From assembly GCA_002898715.1 (NCBI GenBank), contig BEIA01000004.1:1-47490 (forward strand): DNA of 47,490 nucleotides, in the 5' to 3' direction. Source of the DNA: a bacterium HR24. GTDB taxonomy: Bacteria; Chloroflexota; Dehalococcoidia; SM23-28-2; HRBIN24. Position 1 is the first letter of the stretch, and each line of letters starts with the position of its first letter. A program made the position numbers and the translations under genes. Under the pieces are notes generated by a model that saw nothing but the letters and a program-made list of their open reading frames with translations, searched no databases and was not told the origin of the DNA. Positions 37,625-46,838 of the stretch are shown here, in pieces.

Positions 37625-38215
37625 ATGGCGTCCGAGAAATGGGTCGTGGTGGGCCTGGGCAACCCGGGCCCCGAATACGCCGAGACCCGCCACAACGCTG
37701 GCTCGCGCTGCGTGGCGCGCCTCGCCCGCCGCCACGGCGTCGACCTGCGACCCCACCGCCTCTATTCTCTGGGCCGCGGCCAGATAGGGGGCCGCGAGGT
37801 GGTGCTGGCCCGCAGCCGCGTGTTCATGAACGAGAGCGGTCGAGCGGTGGCGGCCCTGGTCCGGCAGGAGAGCGTGCCCACCTCGCACCTGCTGGTGGTG
37901 TGCGACGACCTGGACCTTCCCCTGGGGAAGCTGCGCCTGCGTCCCCGCGGCGGACACGGCGGCCACAACGGGCTCCGCTCCGTCATCGCCCACCTGGGCA
38001 GCGACGATTTCCCCCGCCTGCGCATCGGCATCGGCAGGCCGGTGAGGGACGGACGCCCCGTCACCGACCCCGACCTGGTAGCCCAGTACGTGCTCGCGGT
38101 GCCCACCTCCCAGGAGCGTCCCTTGCTGGAGGAGGCCCTGGAGCTGGCCTGCGACGCCATCGAGCTGCTGCTGGCGGAGGGGCTGGAGGCGGCCATGAAC
38201 CGCTACAACCCCTGA
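37625..38215 (+). CDS. pth: peptidyl-tRNA hydrolase
   Basis: VVGLGNPGPEYAETRHNAGSR, SRVFMNESGRAV, DDLDLPLGKLRLRPRGGHGGHNGLRS. Confidence 0.96.
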   Translation: MASEKWVVVGLGNPGPEYAETRHNAGSRCVARLARRHGVDLRPHRLYSLGRGQIGGREVVLARSRVFMNESGRAVAALVRQESVPTSHLLVVCDDLDLPLGKLRLRPRGGHGGHNGLRSVIAHLGSDDFPRLRIGIGRPVRDGRPVTDPDLVAQYVLAVPTSQERPLLEEALELACDAIELLLAEGLEAAMNRYNP

Positions 38216-38242
38216 GGGTGGCGCTGGTAGAATAGGTCTCGC

Positions 38243-38270
38243 AGGGGCCCCGTGGAACCGCGGGGCCCCT
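38243..38270 (+). other. 5'-leader hairpin of mfd
   Basis: AGGGGCCCCG-N8-CGGGGCCCCT perfect 10-bp inverted repeat between -10-like TAGAAT (38228-38233) and ATG38283. Confidence 0.65.
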
Positions 38271-38282
38271 TGTGGCGTTGGC

Positions 38283-41200
38283 ATGGACCTGTCGGGCCTT
38301 CTGGAGGAAGTCGCATCTGCGCCCACCCTGCGCCGGGTGGCGCAGCTCGCCCGTTCCCCCTCGCTGCGCCTGGTCCTCGGGCTGCCCGACGCCGCCAAGG
38401 CGGCGTCGGTGGCCGCCCTCTTCCGTTCCCTGGGCCGTCCGCTCCTGCTGGTGCTGCCGCGCCCCGAGCAGGCCGAGGCCCTCGCCGACGAACTCTCGGC
38501 CTGGCTGGGCGCGGCTGCCGAAGTGCTGGTCTTCCCCGAGCGCGAGGCCCTCCCTTACGAGCGGCTGACGCCTGACTACGAGGCTGTGGCTGCCCGCCTG
38601 CGCGCCCTGTCGCGGCTGCTGCGTCCAGGCCCCGCGCTGGTGGTGTCCTCGGCGCGGGCGCTGGCCCAGCGCACCCTGGCCCGCCCCGAGCTGGCGGCCT
38701 CGTCGCTGCGTCTGCGACCGGGCGACGAACTGGACCTGGAGCGGTTCCTCTCGCGCCTCCTGTCCTGGGGGTACTCCCTGGAGCCGGCGGTGGAGCGCCC
38801 GGGCCAGGTCGCCCGGCGAGGAGGCATCGTGGACGTGTTCCCGCCCGCGTCCGAACTGCCCGTGCGCATCGAGCTGTGGGGGCGGCAGGTGGACAGCCTG
38901 CGCCTGTTCGACCCCGAGACCCAGCGCTCCCGCGGCCCCGCCGACGAAGTGGAGGTGACGCCGGCGCGGGAGGCCCTGTTCGCCCCGCCCTGGCCGCCCT
39001 GGACGGAGTCCCTGGACCTCGACTCCCTGTCCCCCGAGTCCCGCCAGCGCTGCCAGCGGGAGCTGGACGAGTTGCGCCAGGGCCAGGCCAGCGCCGGCGA
39101 GCACTTTTGGGTGCCCTTCTTCGCCCGGGGCACGCTCCTGGAGCACCTGCCCCCCGACGCGGTGGTAGTGGCCGACGAGCGCCAAGAGCTGGGGGCCGTG
39201 CTGGCCGAGCTGGAGCACCAATCCCGCGATGCCCGCCGAGAGCTGGAGGAGCGAGGCGAGCTGCCCCGCGGCCTGCCCCTGCCCCACCTGACAGCAGCCG
39301 AACTGATGGCAGCCCTGGAGGGCGCGCCCAGGCTGGTGTGGCTCTCGCGCTGGGCGGCCGACGAGGCCGAGGGCTCCCTGCGACTGCCCTTCTCCCCTGC
39401 TCAGGGCTACGGCGGTCAGCTCCGCCGCCTGGTCAACGAGGTCATTCGCGAGTCGCGCCGGGGCACCAGAGTGGTCATCGTCTCCCATCAGGCGCCGAGG
39501 CTTTCGGAGTTGCTGGCCGAGCAGGGCGCACCGGAGGGGGTGGCCGTCGTCCACGGCGCCCTCTCGGGCGGATGGCGGCTGGAAGAGGGCGACGCGCGCC
39601 TCCTGCTCCTCAGCGACCGCGAGGTCTTCGGCACCAGCAAGGAGCGCCGCCCGCAGCCCCGGCGCTACTTCACCGTCCAGGCCTTCCTGTCCGAGCTGGC
39701 GCCGGGCGACTACGTGGTGCACGTGGACCACGGCATCGCTCGCTTCCGCGGGCTGGTGCGCTCCTCCCGCGACGGGGTCGAGCGCGAATACCTGGAGCTG
39801 GAGTACGCCGAGGGCGACCGCCTGCTGGTACCCGTCGACCAGATGGACCGGGTGGCCCGGTACCTGGGGCCCAGCGACCACGAGCCCCGCCTGACCCGCC
39901 TGGGCTCGGGCGAGTGGCAGAAGACCAAGCAGCGGGTGCGCCAGGCCGTCACCGACCTGGCACGGGAGCTGGTCACCATCTACGCCGCCCGGGAGGTGTT
40001 CCCGGGGCACCCGTTCCCGGCCGATACCCCCTGGCAACTGGAGCTAGAGGCGTCTTTCCCCTACCTGGAGACGCCCGACCAGCTGGTGGCCATAGCTGAG
40101 GTGAAGCGGGACATGGAGTCGCCCCGGCCCATGGACCGCCTCATCTGCGGCGACGTGGGCTATGGCAAGACCGAGATCGCCCTGCGGGCCGCTTTCAAGG
40201 CAGCTATGGACGGCAAGCAGGTGGCGGTACTGGTGCCCACCACGGTGCTGGCCCAACAGCACTACGAGACTTTCCGCCGCCGTCTAGCCCCCTTCCCGGT
40301 GAGGGTGGGCCTCCTCTCCCGCTTCCTCTCGGAGAGGGAGCAACAGGAAGTGGTGAAGGCCCTGGCCGAAGGCTCCCTAGACATTGTCATCGGCACCCAC
40401 CGCCTGCTGCAGAAAGACGTGCACTTCCGCGACCTGGGGCTCGTGATCATCGACGAGGAGCAGCGCTTCGGCGTGGCCCACAAGGAGCACCTGAAGAAGC
40501 TGCGGCGGGAGGTGGACGTGCTCACCCTTTCGGCCACGCCCATCCCCCGCACCCTGTACATGGCCCTGGGCGGAGTGCGCGACATGTCGCTGCTGGAGAC
40601 GCCGCCCGAGTCGCGGCTGCCCATCAAGACCTATGTCGCCCAGTACGACGGCCGGCTGGTGCGCGAGGCCATCCGCCGCGAGCTGGCCCGCGGCGGCCAG
40701 GTCTTCTATGTCCACAACCGGGTGCAGAGCATCGGCGAGGCGGCGCGGCGGGTACAGGAGCTGGTGCCCGAGGCGCGCATCGCTATCGCCCACGGCCAGA
40801 TGGACGAAGAGGAGCTGGCCCTGGTGATGGAGGAGTTCGTGGCCGGGCGGGTGGACGTTCTGGTGTGCACCACCATCATCGAGTCGGGCCTGGACATTCC
40901 CAACGTCAACACCATCATCATCGAGAACGCGGACCGCCTGGGGCTTGCACAGCTCTACCAGCTGCGCGGGCGGGTGGGCCGTGGCACCCACCGCGCCTAC
41001 GCCTACTTGCTATACGAATCGCCGGAGCGCATGACCGACGCCGCCCGCAAGCGGCTGGAGGCCATATTCGAGGCCACCGAGCTGGGCGCTGGCTTCCAGA
41101 TCGCCCTGCGCGACCTGGAGATACGCGGCGCGGGCAACCTGTTGGGGCCCGAGCAGAGCGGCCACGTGGCGGCCGTGGGGCTGGACCTGTACTCGCGGCT

Positions 41201-41726
41201 GCTGGCCGAGGCGGCGCGGCGCATGCGGGCCGCCATGCGGGGCGAGGTGCCGCCGCCGCCCAGGGAGGGGCCCGACGTGGTGCTGGACCTGCCCATCACC
41301 GGCTACCTGCCCGACTCATATGTGCCCGACCTGAACCAGAGGCTCGCCCTCTACCAGCGGCTGGCCGAGGCGACATCGCCGGAAGCCGTGGAAGAGATAG
41401 CACAGGAGATGGCCGACCGCTTCGGCCCTGCGCCTCCACCTACCCAGGGGCTCCTGGAGCTGGCGAGGCTGCGCGCCCTGGCCCGGCAGGCGGGGGTGCG
41501 CTCGCTGGCGGTGGAGGGCGGACGTATCGTGCTGCGGATGGCCGAGGGTCGCTCGCTGCCCGCGGGGGCGCTGCCGCGGCCGCTGCCCCGGGGCGTGGAG
41601 GCGGGCCCCAGCACCGTTTGGCTGAACCCGCTGGCCCTCGAGGACGACTGGCGCAAGCTCGTCGAGCAGGTGCTCAACGGCATCATTCGGGCTGTCGAGG
41701 CATCTGGGGAAAAAATGGGGAAATAA
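38283..41726 (+). CDS. mfd: transcription-repair coupling factor
   Basis: GDYVVHVDHGIARFRGL (CarD-like RID), ICGDVGYGKTEIALRAAFKA, IIDEEQRFGVAHKE, TLSATPIPRTLYMAL. Confidence 0.97.
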   Translation: MDLSGLLEEVASAPTLRRVAQLARSPSLRLVLGLPDAAKAASVAALFRSLGRPLLLVLPRPEQAEALADELSAWLGAAAEVLVFPEREALPYERLTPDYEAVAARLRALSRLLRPGPALVVSSARALAQRTLARPELAASSLRLRPGDELDLERFLSRLLSWGYSLEPAVERPGQVARRGGIVDVFPPASELPVRIELWGRQVDSLRLFDPETQRSRGPADEVEVTPAREALFAPPWPPWTESLDLDSLSPESRQRCQRELDELRQGQASAGEHFWVPFFARGTLLEHLPPDAVVVADERQELGAVLAELEHQSRDARRELEERGELPRGLPLPHLTAAELMAALEGAPRLVWLSRWAADEAEGSLRLPFSPAQGYGGQLRRLVNEVIRESRRGTRVVIVSHQAPRLSELLAEQGAPEGVAVVHGALSGGWRLEEGDARLLLLSDREVFGTSKERRPQPRRYFTVQAFLSELAPGDYVVHVDHGIARFRGLVRSSRDGVEREYLELEYAEGDRLLVPVDQMDRVARYLGPSDHEPRLTRLGSGEWQKTKQRVRQAVTDLARELVTIYAAREVFPGHPFPADTPWQLELEASFPYLETPDQLVAIAEVKRDMESPRPMDRLICGDVGYGKTEIALRAAFKAAMDGKQVAVLVPTTVLAQQHYETFRRRLAPFPVRVGLLSRFLSEREQQEVVKALAEGSLDIVIGTHRLLQKDVHFRDLGLVIIDEEQRFGVAHKEHLKKLRREVDVLTLSATPIPRTLYMALGGVRDMSLLETPPESRLPIKTYVAQYDGRLVREAIRRELARGGQVFYVHNRVQSIGEAARRVQELVPEARIAIAHGQMDEEELALVMEEFVAGRVDVLVCTTIIESGLDIPNVNTIIIENADRLGLAQLYQLRGRVGRGTHRAYAYLLYESPERMTDAARKRLEAIFEATELGAGFQIALRDLEIRGAGNLLGPEQSGHVAAVGLDLYSRLLAEAARRMRAAMRGEVPPPPREGPDVVLDLPITGYLPDSYVPDLNQRLALYQRLAEATSPEAVEEIAQEMADRFGPAPPPTQGLLELARLRALARQAGVRSLAVEGGRIVLRMAEGRSLPAGALPRPLPRGVEAGPSTVWLNPLALEDDWRKLVEQVLNGIIRAVEASGEKMGK

Positions 41727-41773
41727 CATACTGTCCCGCCCGCCAGAGGCAAGCAGAGCTGCAACTTTCGCGG

Positions 41774-41802
41774 TTGACACGTTCAGGGGGCTTCCGTAAG
41801 AT
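41774..41802 (+). promoter_or_regulatory. Sigma70-type promoter of DUF5656-like gene
   Basis: TTGACA-N17-TAAGAT, 8 nt before GTG41811. Confidence 0.7.
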
Positions 41803-41810
41803 GGGCCGTC

Positions 41811-42641
41811 GTGAAGGCCGTCACGGAGGCCCCTGAGAGGGGAGGGAGGGGCGGTGGCGGTAGCAAAGAGGGGCATAGAGAGCACCGGGCGCGGGTCTTC
41901 CTCCTGACCGGCGCCTACGGCCTGGCCCTGATGGCCTATCTGGCCATCGAGCCGACCCAGGTCTGGCTGCTCCTTCTCCTCGCATTGCTGGCAGCCCTCG
42001 GCACCGACGGCATCGTCAGGGCGCACCCCCACTCTGCCTTCCGCCGCCTGGACGACACCACGCTGCACCTGTTCCTGCCCGTCATGTACGCCCTCGGCTC
42101 GGCCATTTTCCTGGAGAGCGTGGTGGGCAGCTACTGGTCCGTGCCGGCGGCGCTGGCCATGGCTATACCCTTCGCTGGGGTGGTGCACTCGGAGTACGTG
42201 AGCGTCGACCAGGCAGACGAGGGCTATCACACTGCCCGCGTCCTGCTGAATATGGTGACCTACCTCACCGCCTTCCTCTTCTTCGCCACCATCTATCGCG
42301 AGGACGTGGAGCTGAACTTGCTGGTGCGCACAGTGGCGGTGGGGGTGGTGGCCATGCTGTTGGCGGTAGACGTGCTGCGGGAAGAGGCCCTGGAGGCGTC
42401 GCGCACGCTCCTGTACTCCCTCGTGGTGGGGGCGCTGGTGAGCCAGGCCGCGTGGGGCACGCACTTCCTGCCCCTGGAGAGCAACTCCGCCGCCGTATTC
42501 CTGCTCCTGGCCTTTTACCTGGTCACGGGCCTCCTGCACCAGTACCTGGGCGAGCGCCTCGACGTTCGCACGGCCACCGAGTTCGGCGGCATCGCCTCTC
42601 TGGGCATGGCGGCCGTGGTGGCCGCCCACCGCCTGGTGTGA
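41811..42641 (+). CDS. Polytopic membrane protein, DUF5656-like
   Basis: Multiple hydrophobic segments after a basic N-terminus; family assignment from recall only. Confidence 0.65.
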   Translation: MKAVTEAPERGGRGGGGSKEGHREHRARVFLLTGAYGLALMAYLAIEPTQVWLLLLLALLAALGTDGIVRAHPHSAFRRLDDTTLHLFLPVMYALGSAIFLESVVGSYWSVPAALAMAIPFAGVVHSEYVSVDQADEGYHTARVLLNMVTYLTAFLFFATIYREDVELNLLVRTVAVGVVAMLLAVDVLREEALEASRTLLYSLVVGALVSQAAWGTHFLPLESNSAAVFLLLAFYLVTGLLHQYLGERLDVRTATEFGGIASLGMAAVVAAHRLV

Positions 42642-42727
42642 GGCGAGCCCTCTCCGGCGCTCGCTGCCGGGCGTCGGCCGCGACGGCCCCCTGGCTGGTT
42701 CCGCATGCGGCGCGCGCCGGGGCTGGC

Positions 42728-42756
42728 TTGCCCTGGTGATAGAGCTCCACTATAAT
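42728..42756 (+). promoter_or_regulatory. coaX promoter
   Basis: TTGCCC-N17-TATAAT; SD GGAGGA before ATG42787. Confidence 0.6.
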
Positions 42757-42786
42757 GGCCACGCCCCGGAGGACGGCCGTCCCGAT

Positions 42787-43554
42787 ATGCTGCTGGCCCT
42801 GGACATCGGCAACACCAATGTGACGGCGGGCGTGTTCGAGGACGCACGCCTACGGCGCACCTGGCGTCTGGCCACGGACGTGCGGCGAGAGGCCGACGAG
42901 TACGCCGGACTCCTCCTCACCCTGCTCCAGCACGGCGGCATCGCCCCCGGCGAGATCAAGGCGGCGGTCATGTGCTCGGTGGTGCCGGACCTGGAGCCCG
43001 TGTTCGAGACCGTCTGCCGCTCGTACCTGGGCGTGCGTCCCCTGCTGGTGGACGTGGGCGTCCGCACCGGCCTGCGCGTGCTGTACGACGCCCCCCGCGA
43101 CGTCGGCCCCGACCGCGTGGCCGATGCCGTGGCCGCCCTGCACCTTTACGGCGCGCCGGTCATCATCGTCGACCTGGGCACGGCCACCGTGTTTGACGCG
43201 GTCAACCGCGACGGCGACTACGTGGGCGGGGCTATCGCCCCCGGCCTGGGCATCGCTGCCGAGGCCCTCTTCCAGCGGGCGGCCAGGCTCTACCGGGTGG
43301 AGCTGACGCGGCCCAGGGCGGTCATCGGCCGCAACACGGTGGCGGCCATGCAGTCGGGCATCGTCTACGGCTATGTGGCGCTGGTGGAGGGGATGGTGGC
43401 CCGCTTCCGGGAAGAACTGGGGGCCGACGCCAAGGTAGTTGCCACCGGCGGGTACGCCCACCTCATCGCCGCCGAGACGCGGGCCATCGACCACGTGAAC
43501 CCCGACCTGACCCTCGTCGGACTGCGCCTGATCTACGAGATGAACCGGGACTAG
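42787..43554 (+). CDS. coaX: type III pantothenate kinase
   Basis: MLLALDIGNTNVTAGVFED, RVADAVAALHLYGAPVIIVDLGTATVFDAV, GGAIAPGLGIAAEALF. Confidence 0.95.
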   Translation: MLLALDIGNTNVTAGVFEDARLRRTWRLATDVRREADEYAGLLLTLLQHGGIAPGEIKAAVMCSVVPDLEPVFETVCRSYLGVRPLLVDVGVRTGLRVLYDAPRDVGPDRVADAVAALHLYGAPVIIVDLGTATVFDAVNRDGDYVGGAIAPGLGIAAEALFQRAARLYRVELTRPRAVIGRNTVAAMQSGIVYGYVALVEGMVARFREELGADAKVVATGGYAHLIAAETRAIDHVNPDLTLVGLRLIYEMNRD

Positions 43555-43558
43555 GGTC

Positions 43559-44773
43559 ATGTACAACCTGACGGGGCGGCGCATCGTGCTGGGGGTGGCG
43601 GGCAGCATCGCTGCCTATAAGGCAGTGGACCTGGCCAGCCAGCTCACCCAGATGGGCGCGAGGGTGGACACCGTACTCACGGAGGCAGCCGGCCGCTTCG
43701 TCACGCCCCTGAGCTTCACCTCGGTCACTGGCCGCCCCGCCTATACCGACATGTTCGCCGCCTCCGAGACGGCCCCCGAGCTGCACGTCCAGCTCGGCCA
43801 CCAGGCGGAGCTGGTGCTGGTGGCCCCGGCCACGGCCACCACACTGGCGCGCCTGGCCTTGGGTATGGCCGAGGACCTCCTATCGCTCACCGCCCTCTGC
43901 ACTCGGGCGCCCCTGGTGGTCTGCCCGGCCATGGACGCCTATATGTGGGAGCACCCGGCCACCCAGGACAACGTGGCCCGGTTGCGGCAGCGCGGCGCGC
44001 TGGTGGTGGGGCCCGAGGTAGGCCGCCTCGCCTCCGGGCATGTGGGGCCGGGCAGGCTGGCCGAGCGGGAGACCATCCTGGGCGCCGTGCGCCACGCGCT
44101 GGGCCAGCGCTACGGGGACCTGCAGGGGAAGCGCATCGTCGTCACGGCTGGAGGCACCCAGGAGCCCATCGACCCCGTGCGGTACGTGGGCAACCACTCC
44201 TCGGGCAAGATGGGTTATGCTGTGGCTGAGGCGGGGCGCGACCGCGGCGCCCAGGTGACCCTGGTGACGGCCCCCACGGCGCTCCCCGACCCTTACGGGG
44301 TGCAAGTGGTCCGCGTGCGCACCGCCTGCGAGATGCGCGACGCAGTGCTGGAGGCCTGTCGCGATGCCCATGCCCTGGTGATGGCGGCGGCCGTGGCCGA
44401 TTTCCGCCCGGCCGTGTCCGCCCCCCAGAAGATAAAGCGGGGCACCGCCGAGGCCCTGACGCTGGAGCTGGTGCGCAACCCCGATATCCTGGGCGAGCTG
44501 AAGGACGTGGAGGGGCTGGTGAAGGTGGGCTTCGCTGCCGAGACCCAGGACCTGGTGGCCAATGCCGAGAAAAAGCTCCGGGAGAAGGACCTGGACCTCA
44601 TCGTGGCCAACGATGTCACCGCCCCCGGCTCCGGCTTCGGCGCCGACACCAACAAGGTGGTGATCCTGGACAGGAGCGGTAAGCGGGAAGAGCTGCCCAT
44701 CATGGGCAAGTACGAAGTGGCCTGGCACGTCCTCGACCGCGTGGCCGGCCTGCTGGAAGGGAGGAAGACCTGA
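43559..44773 (+). CDS. coaBC: bifunctional phosphopantothenoylcysteine decarboxylase/phosphopantothenate-cysteine ligase
   Basis: IVLGVAGSIAAYKAVDLASQL, CPAMDAYMWEHPATQDN, VTAGGTQEPIDPVRYVGNHSSGKMGYAVAEA. Confidence 0.96.
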   Translation: MYNLTGRRIVLGVAGSIAAYKAVDLASQLTQMGARVDTVLTEAAGRFVTPLSFTSVTGRPAYTDMFAASETAPELHVQLGHQAELVLVAPATATTLARLALGMAEDLLSLTALCTRAPLVVCPAMDAYMWEHPATQDNVARLRQRGALVVGPEVGRLASGHVGPGRLAERETILGAVRHALGQRYGDLQGKRIVVTAGGTQEPIDPVRYVGNHSSGKMGYAVAEAGRDRGAQVTLVTAPTALPDPYGVQVVRVRTACEMRDAVLEACRDAHALVMAAAVADFRPAVSAPQKIKRGTAEALTLELVRNPDILGELKDVEGLVKVGFAAETQDLVANAEKKLREKDLDLIVANDVTAPGSGFGADTNKVVILDRSGKREELPIMGKYEVAWHVLDRVAGLLEGRKT

Positions 44774-44774
44774 C

Positions 44775-45596
44775 ATGACCTCCATCTCGGAGCGGTTCTC
44801 GCTGGAGAAGTTCGCCCGCCACCCCTTCTACCAGGAAGTGAACCGGCGCCTGGTGAAGCTGACAGGCCTGCGTCCGGGCCAGCGCGTGGTAGACCTGGGC
44901 GCCGGCACCGGCGCCGTCACCCGCCTCATCCTGGAGGAGTTGGGCGCGGGCAAGGGGTCAGAGATCATCGCCGTGGAGCCCTCGGACTCCGCCCTGGAGG
45001 CGGCCCGGCGCAACCTGGCCAACGTGTCCGAGGCCGTGGTGCGTTTCGTCCAGGGCGGCGCCGAGCGCCTGTCGCAGCTGGTGAAGCGGCCGGTGGACGC
45101 CGTCCTGTTCTGCAACGCCATCCACCTGGTGCGGGAGAAGGCGAAGGTGGTGCAGGAGGTACGGCGCGTGCTGCGCGAGGGCGGGACGTTCTCCTTCAAC
45201 ACCTCGTTCTATCTGGGGGCGGAGCCGCCCGAGTCGCAGCAGTTCTATCGCCGCTGGCTCATCAAGGCCCTGCGGCTGCTCAAGACCCACTACGGCCTCA
45301 CCCCTACCGACGAGCGCACGCCGGCGCGAGAGCGGCTCTCGGCCGAGGAGTACATCGCCCTTCTGGAGCAGAACGGTTTTCGCATCCAGCACAAGGAGAT
45401 CATGCAGGTGGAGATGGACCTGGAGAGCTTCGAGGACATCTCCGAGTACCAGCTCTGGATCGAGGGCATCCTGCCCGGGATACCGCTGGAGACGGGCAGC
45501 GCCGTCCTCAAGGAGAGCGTGCGCGAGACCTTCAAGGAACTGGGGCTGTCGGTCTCGCCCCGCAACTGGCTGCTGGTGGTGGCCAGCCGCGCCTGA
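44775..45596 (+). CDS. class I SAM-dependent methyltransferase
   Basis: GQRVVDLGAGTGAVTRLIL, AVLFCNAIHLVREKAKVVQEVRRVLREGGTFSFN. Confidence 0.9.
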   Translation: MTSISERFSLEKFARHPFYQEVNRRLVKLTGLRPGQRVVDLGAGTGAVTRLILEELGAGKGSEIIAVEPSDSALEAARRNLANVSEAVVRFVQGGAERLSQLVKRPVDAVLFCNAIHLVREKAKVVQEVRRVLREGGTFSFNTSFYLGAEPPESQQFYRRWLIKALRLLKTHYGLTPTDERTPARERLSAEEYIALLEQNGFRIQHKEIMQVEMDLESFEDISEYQLWIEGILPGIPLETGSAVLKESVRETFKELGLSVSPRNWLLVVASRA

Positions 45597-45602
45597 GCCC
45601 CC

Positions 45603-45608
45603 TATAAT
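45603..45608 (+). promoter_or_regulatory. -10 element TATAAT upstream of Yip1-like gene
   Basis: TATAAT with TGGCCA 17 nt upstream; SD GGGGGAGG before ATG45645. Confidence 0.5.
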
Positions 45609-45644
45609 TGCTGAAGACATTGCGCGCGGGGGAGTGGGGGAGGT

Positions 45645-46238
45645 ATGAGCGTCCAGACGCTGGGCGGCTGGCTGTTGCGCCTAGCCCGCATGGACACGAC
45701 AGTCCTGGGGGAGGCGGCAGCCACGGCCGCCGCCACGGGGCCCCTGGTAGCCGTGGTCGTGGCGTGCAGTTTCATTTCCGGGCTGGGCCCCTGGCTCTGG
45801 TGGGTGTTCCAGGACTTCCCCAGCAAGGACGAGGCCTTCGTGAAGGCCGTCCTGGCCGGGGGCGGGCTCCAGGTGCTTGTGTGGCTGGGCTGGCTCTACG
45901 TGTCGTACCTGCTGGCCACCCGGGTGCTAGGTGGCGCGGGGGAGTTGATGGCCGTCTTTCGTGCCATGGCCCTTGGGTTTGTGCCCATGGTCATAGCGGT
46001 GGCCATGTTCCTGGAGCCGCTGGCCATCGGCCTGGGCGTGCTGGCGGTAGGGGGAGTGGCCTTCATGGCCCAGGCCGCGCTGCAGACGGCCACCGGCCTG
46101 GACGCGGGCAAGGCGGCAGTGGCCAATCTGGTTGGCTTCACCTTCTTCACGCTGGTGATGTCCCTTCTGGGCTCGGTGGGCGAGGTGAGGGGGGCCGGCG
46201 GGATAGCGCCTGGGGTCTTCTTCTTCAGCCTGTCGTAA
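45645..46238 (+). CDS. Yip1-like polytopic membrane protein
   Basis: Several TM segments; FRAMALGFVPMVIAVAMFLEPLAIGLGVLAVGGVAFMAQAALQTATGLDAGKAAVANLVGFTFF. Confidence 0.7.
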   Translation: MSVQTLGGWLLRLARMDTTVLGEAAATAAATGPLVAVVVACSFISGLGPWLWWVFQDFPSKDEAFVKAVLAGGGLQVLVWLGWLYVSYLLATRVLGGAGELMAVFRAMALGFVPMVIAVAMFLEPLAIGLGVLAVGGVAFMAQAALQTATGLDAGKAAVANLVGFTFFTLVMSLLGSVGEVRGAGGIAPGVFFFSLS

Positions 46239-46836
46239 CGGCCAGGGCGCGGGCAGCCTCGTCCACGTACAGATTTCCCTCTTCGTCGGTGTAGAAGAGG
46301 CGGAAGAAGGGGTATCCGCGGGCCCTGATCCCGCCGCCGCCCCCTTCATGCCGCTCTACCAGCGTGGCCACGAGCGCCACACGGCAGCCCAGGCTCTCTA
46401 CAGCGGCGGCCGCCCGCAGGGAAGAGCCGCCGGTGGTGACCACGTCCTCGACGATAGCCACGGGCAGGCCCCGCACCAGGTCGGCACCGGCCACCTCGTC
46501 CCGGCCGCCGTGCCCTTTTCGAGTCTCCCTTACGTAGAACACGGGCAGCTCCCGTCCTGCCTGGCCCAATGCCGTCAGGGAGACGGCCACAGCGATGGGT
46601 ATGGCGCCCGTAGCCATGCCCCCCACCGCCTGGGCGCCGGCAGATAGCACCGGGCCCAGGAGCAGCCGGCCGATGACCTCGGCCCAGCGAGGGTGGAGGG
46701 TCACCTGCTTGCCGTCGTAGTAGTAGCGGGCGCGGCGGCCCGACGCCAGCACGAAGTCCCCGTAGCGGAAGCAGCGCTGGGCCATCTGACGGTGCAGGGC
46801 CGCCAGTTCCTCGGGGCTAACGGCGGCCCCGGCCAC
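46225..46836 (-). CDS. pyrE: orotate phosphoribosyltransferase
   Basis: FVLASGRRARYYYDGKQVTLHP, VAIVEDVVTTGGSSLRAAAAVES PRPP motif; GTG start 46836. Confidence 0.93.
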   Translation of the reverse strand: MAGAAVSPEELAALHRQMAQRCFRYGDFVLASGRRARYYYDGKQVTLHPRWAEVIGRLLLGPVLSAGAQAVGGMATGAIPIAVAVSLTALGQAGRELPVFYVRETRKGHGGRDEVAGADLVRGLPVAIVEDVVTTGGSSLRAAAAVESLGCRVALVATLVERHEGGGGGIRARGYPFFRLFYTDEEGNLYVDEAARALAVTTG

Positions 46837-46838
46837 CC

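Noticed and set aside
36565-38235. 556-aa plus-strand alternative frame
   Set aside because: Pro/Gly/Arg-rich off-frame reading over the 498-aa gene and pth; pth motifs are in the other frame.
38061-40037. 658-aa minus-strand ORF (and 36866-38398)
   Set aside because: Shadow of mfd, pth and the 498-aa gene; His/Gln/Gly-rich composition typical of antisense reading in high-GC DNA.
42771-42782. GGACGGCCGTCC palindrome before coaX
   Set aside because: Only a 4-bp stem with tetraloop, overlapping the SD; palindromes of this size are expected in such GC-rich DNA.
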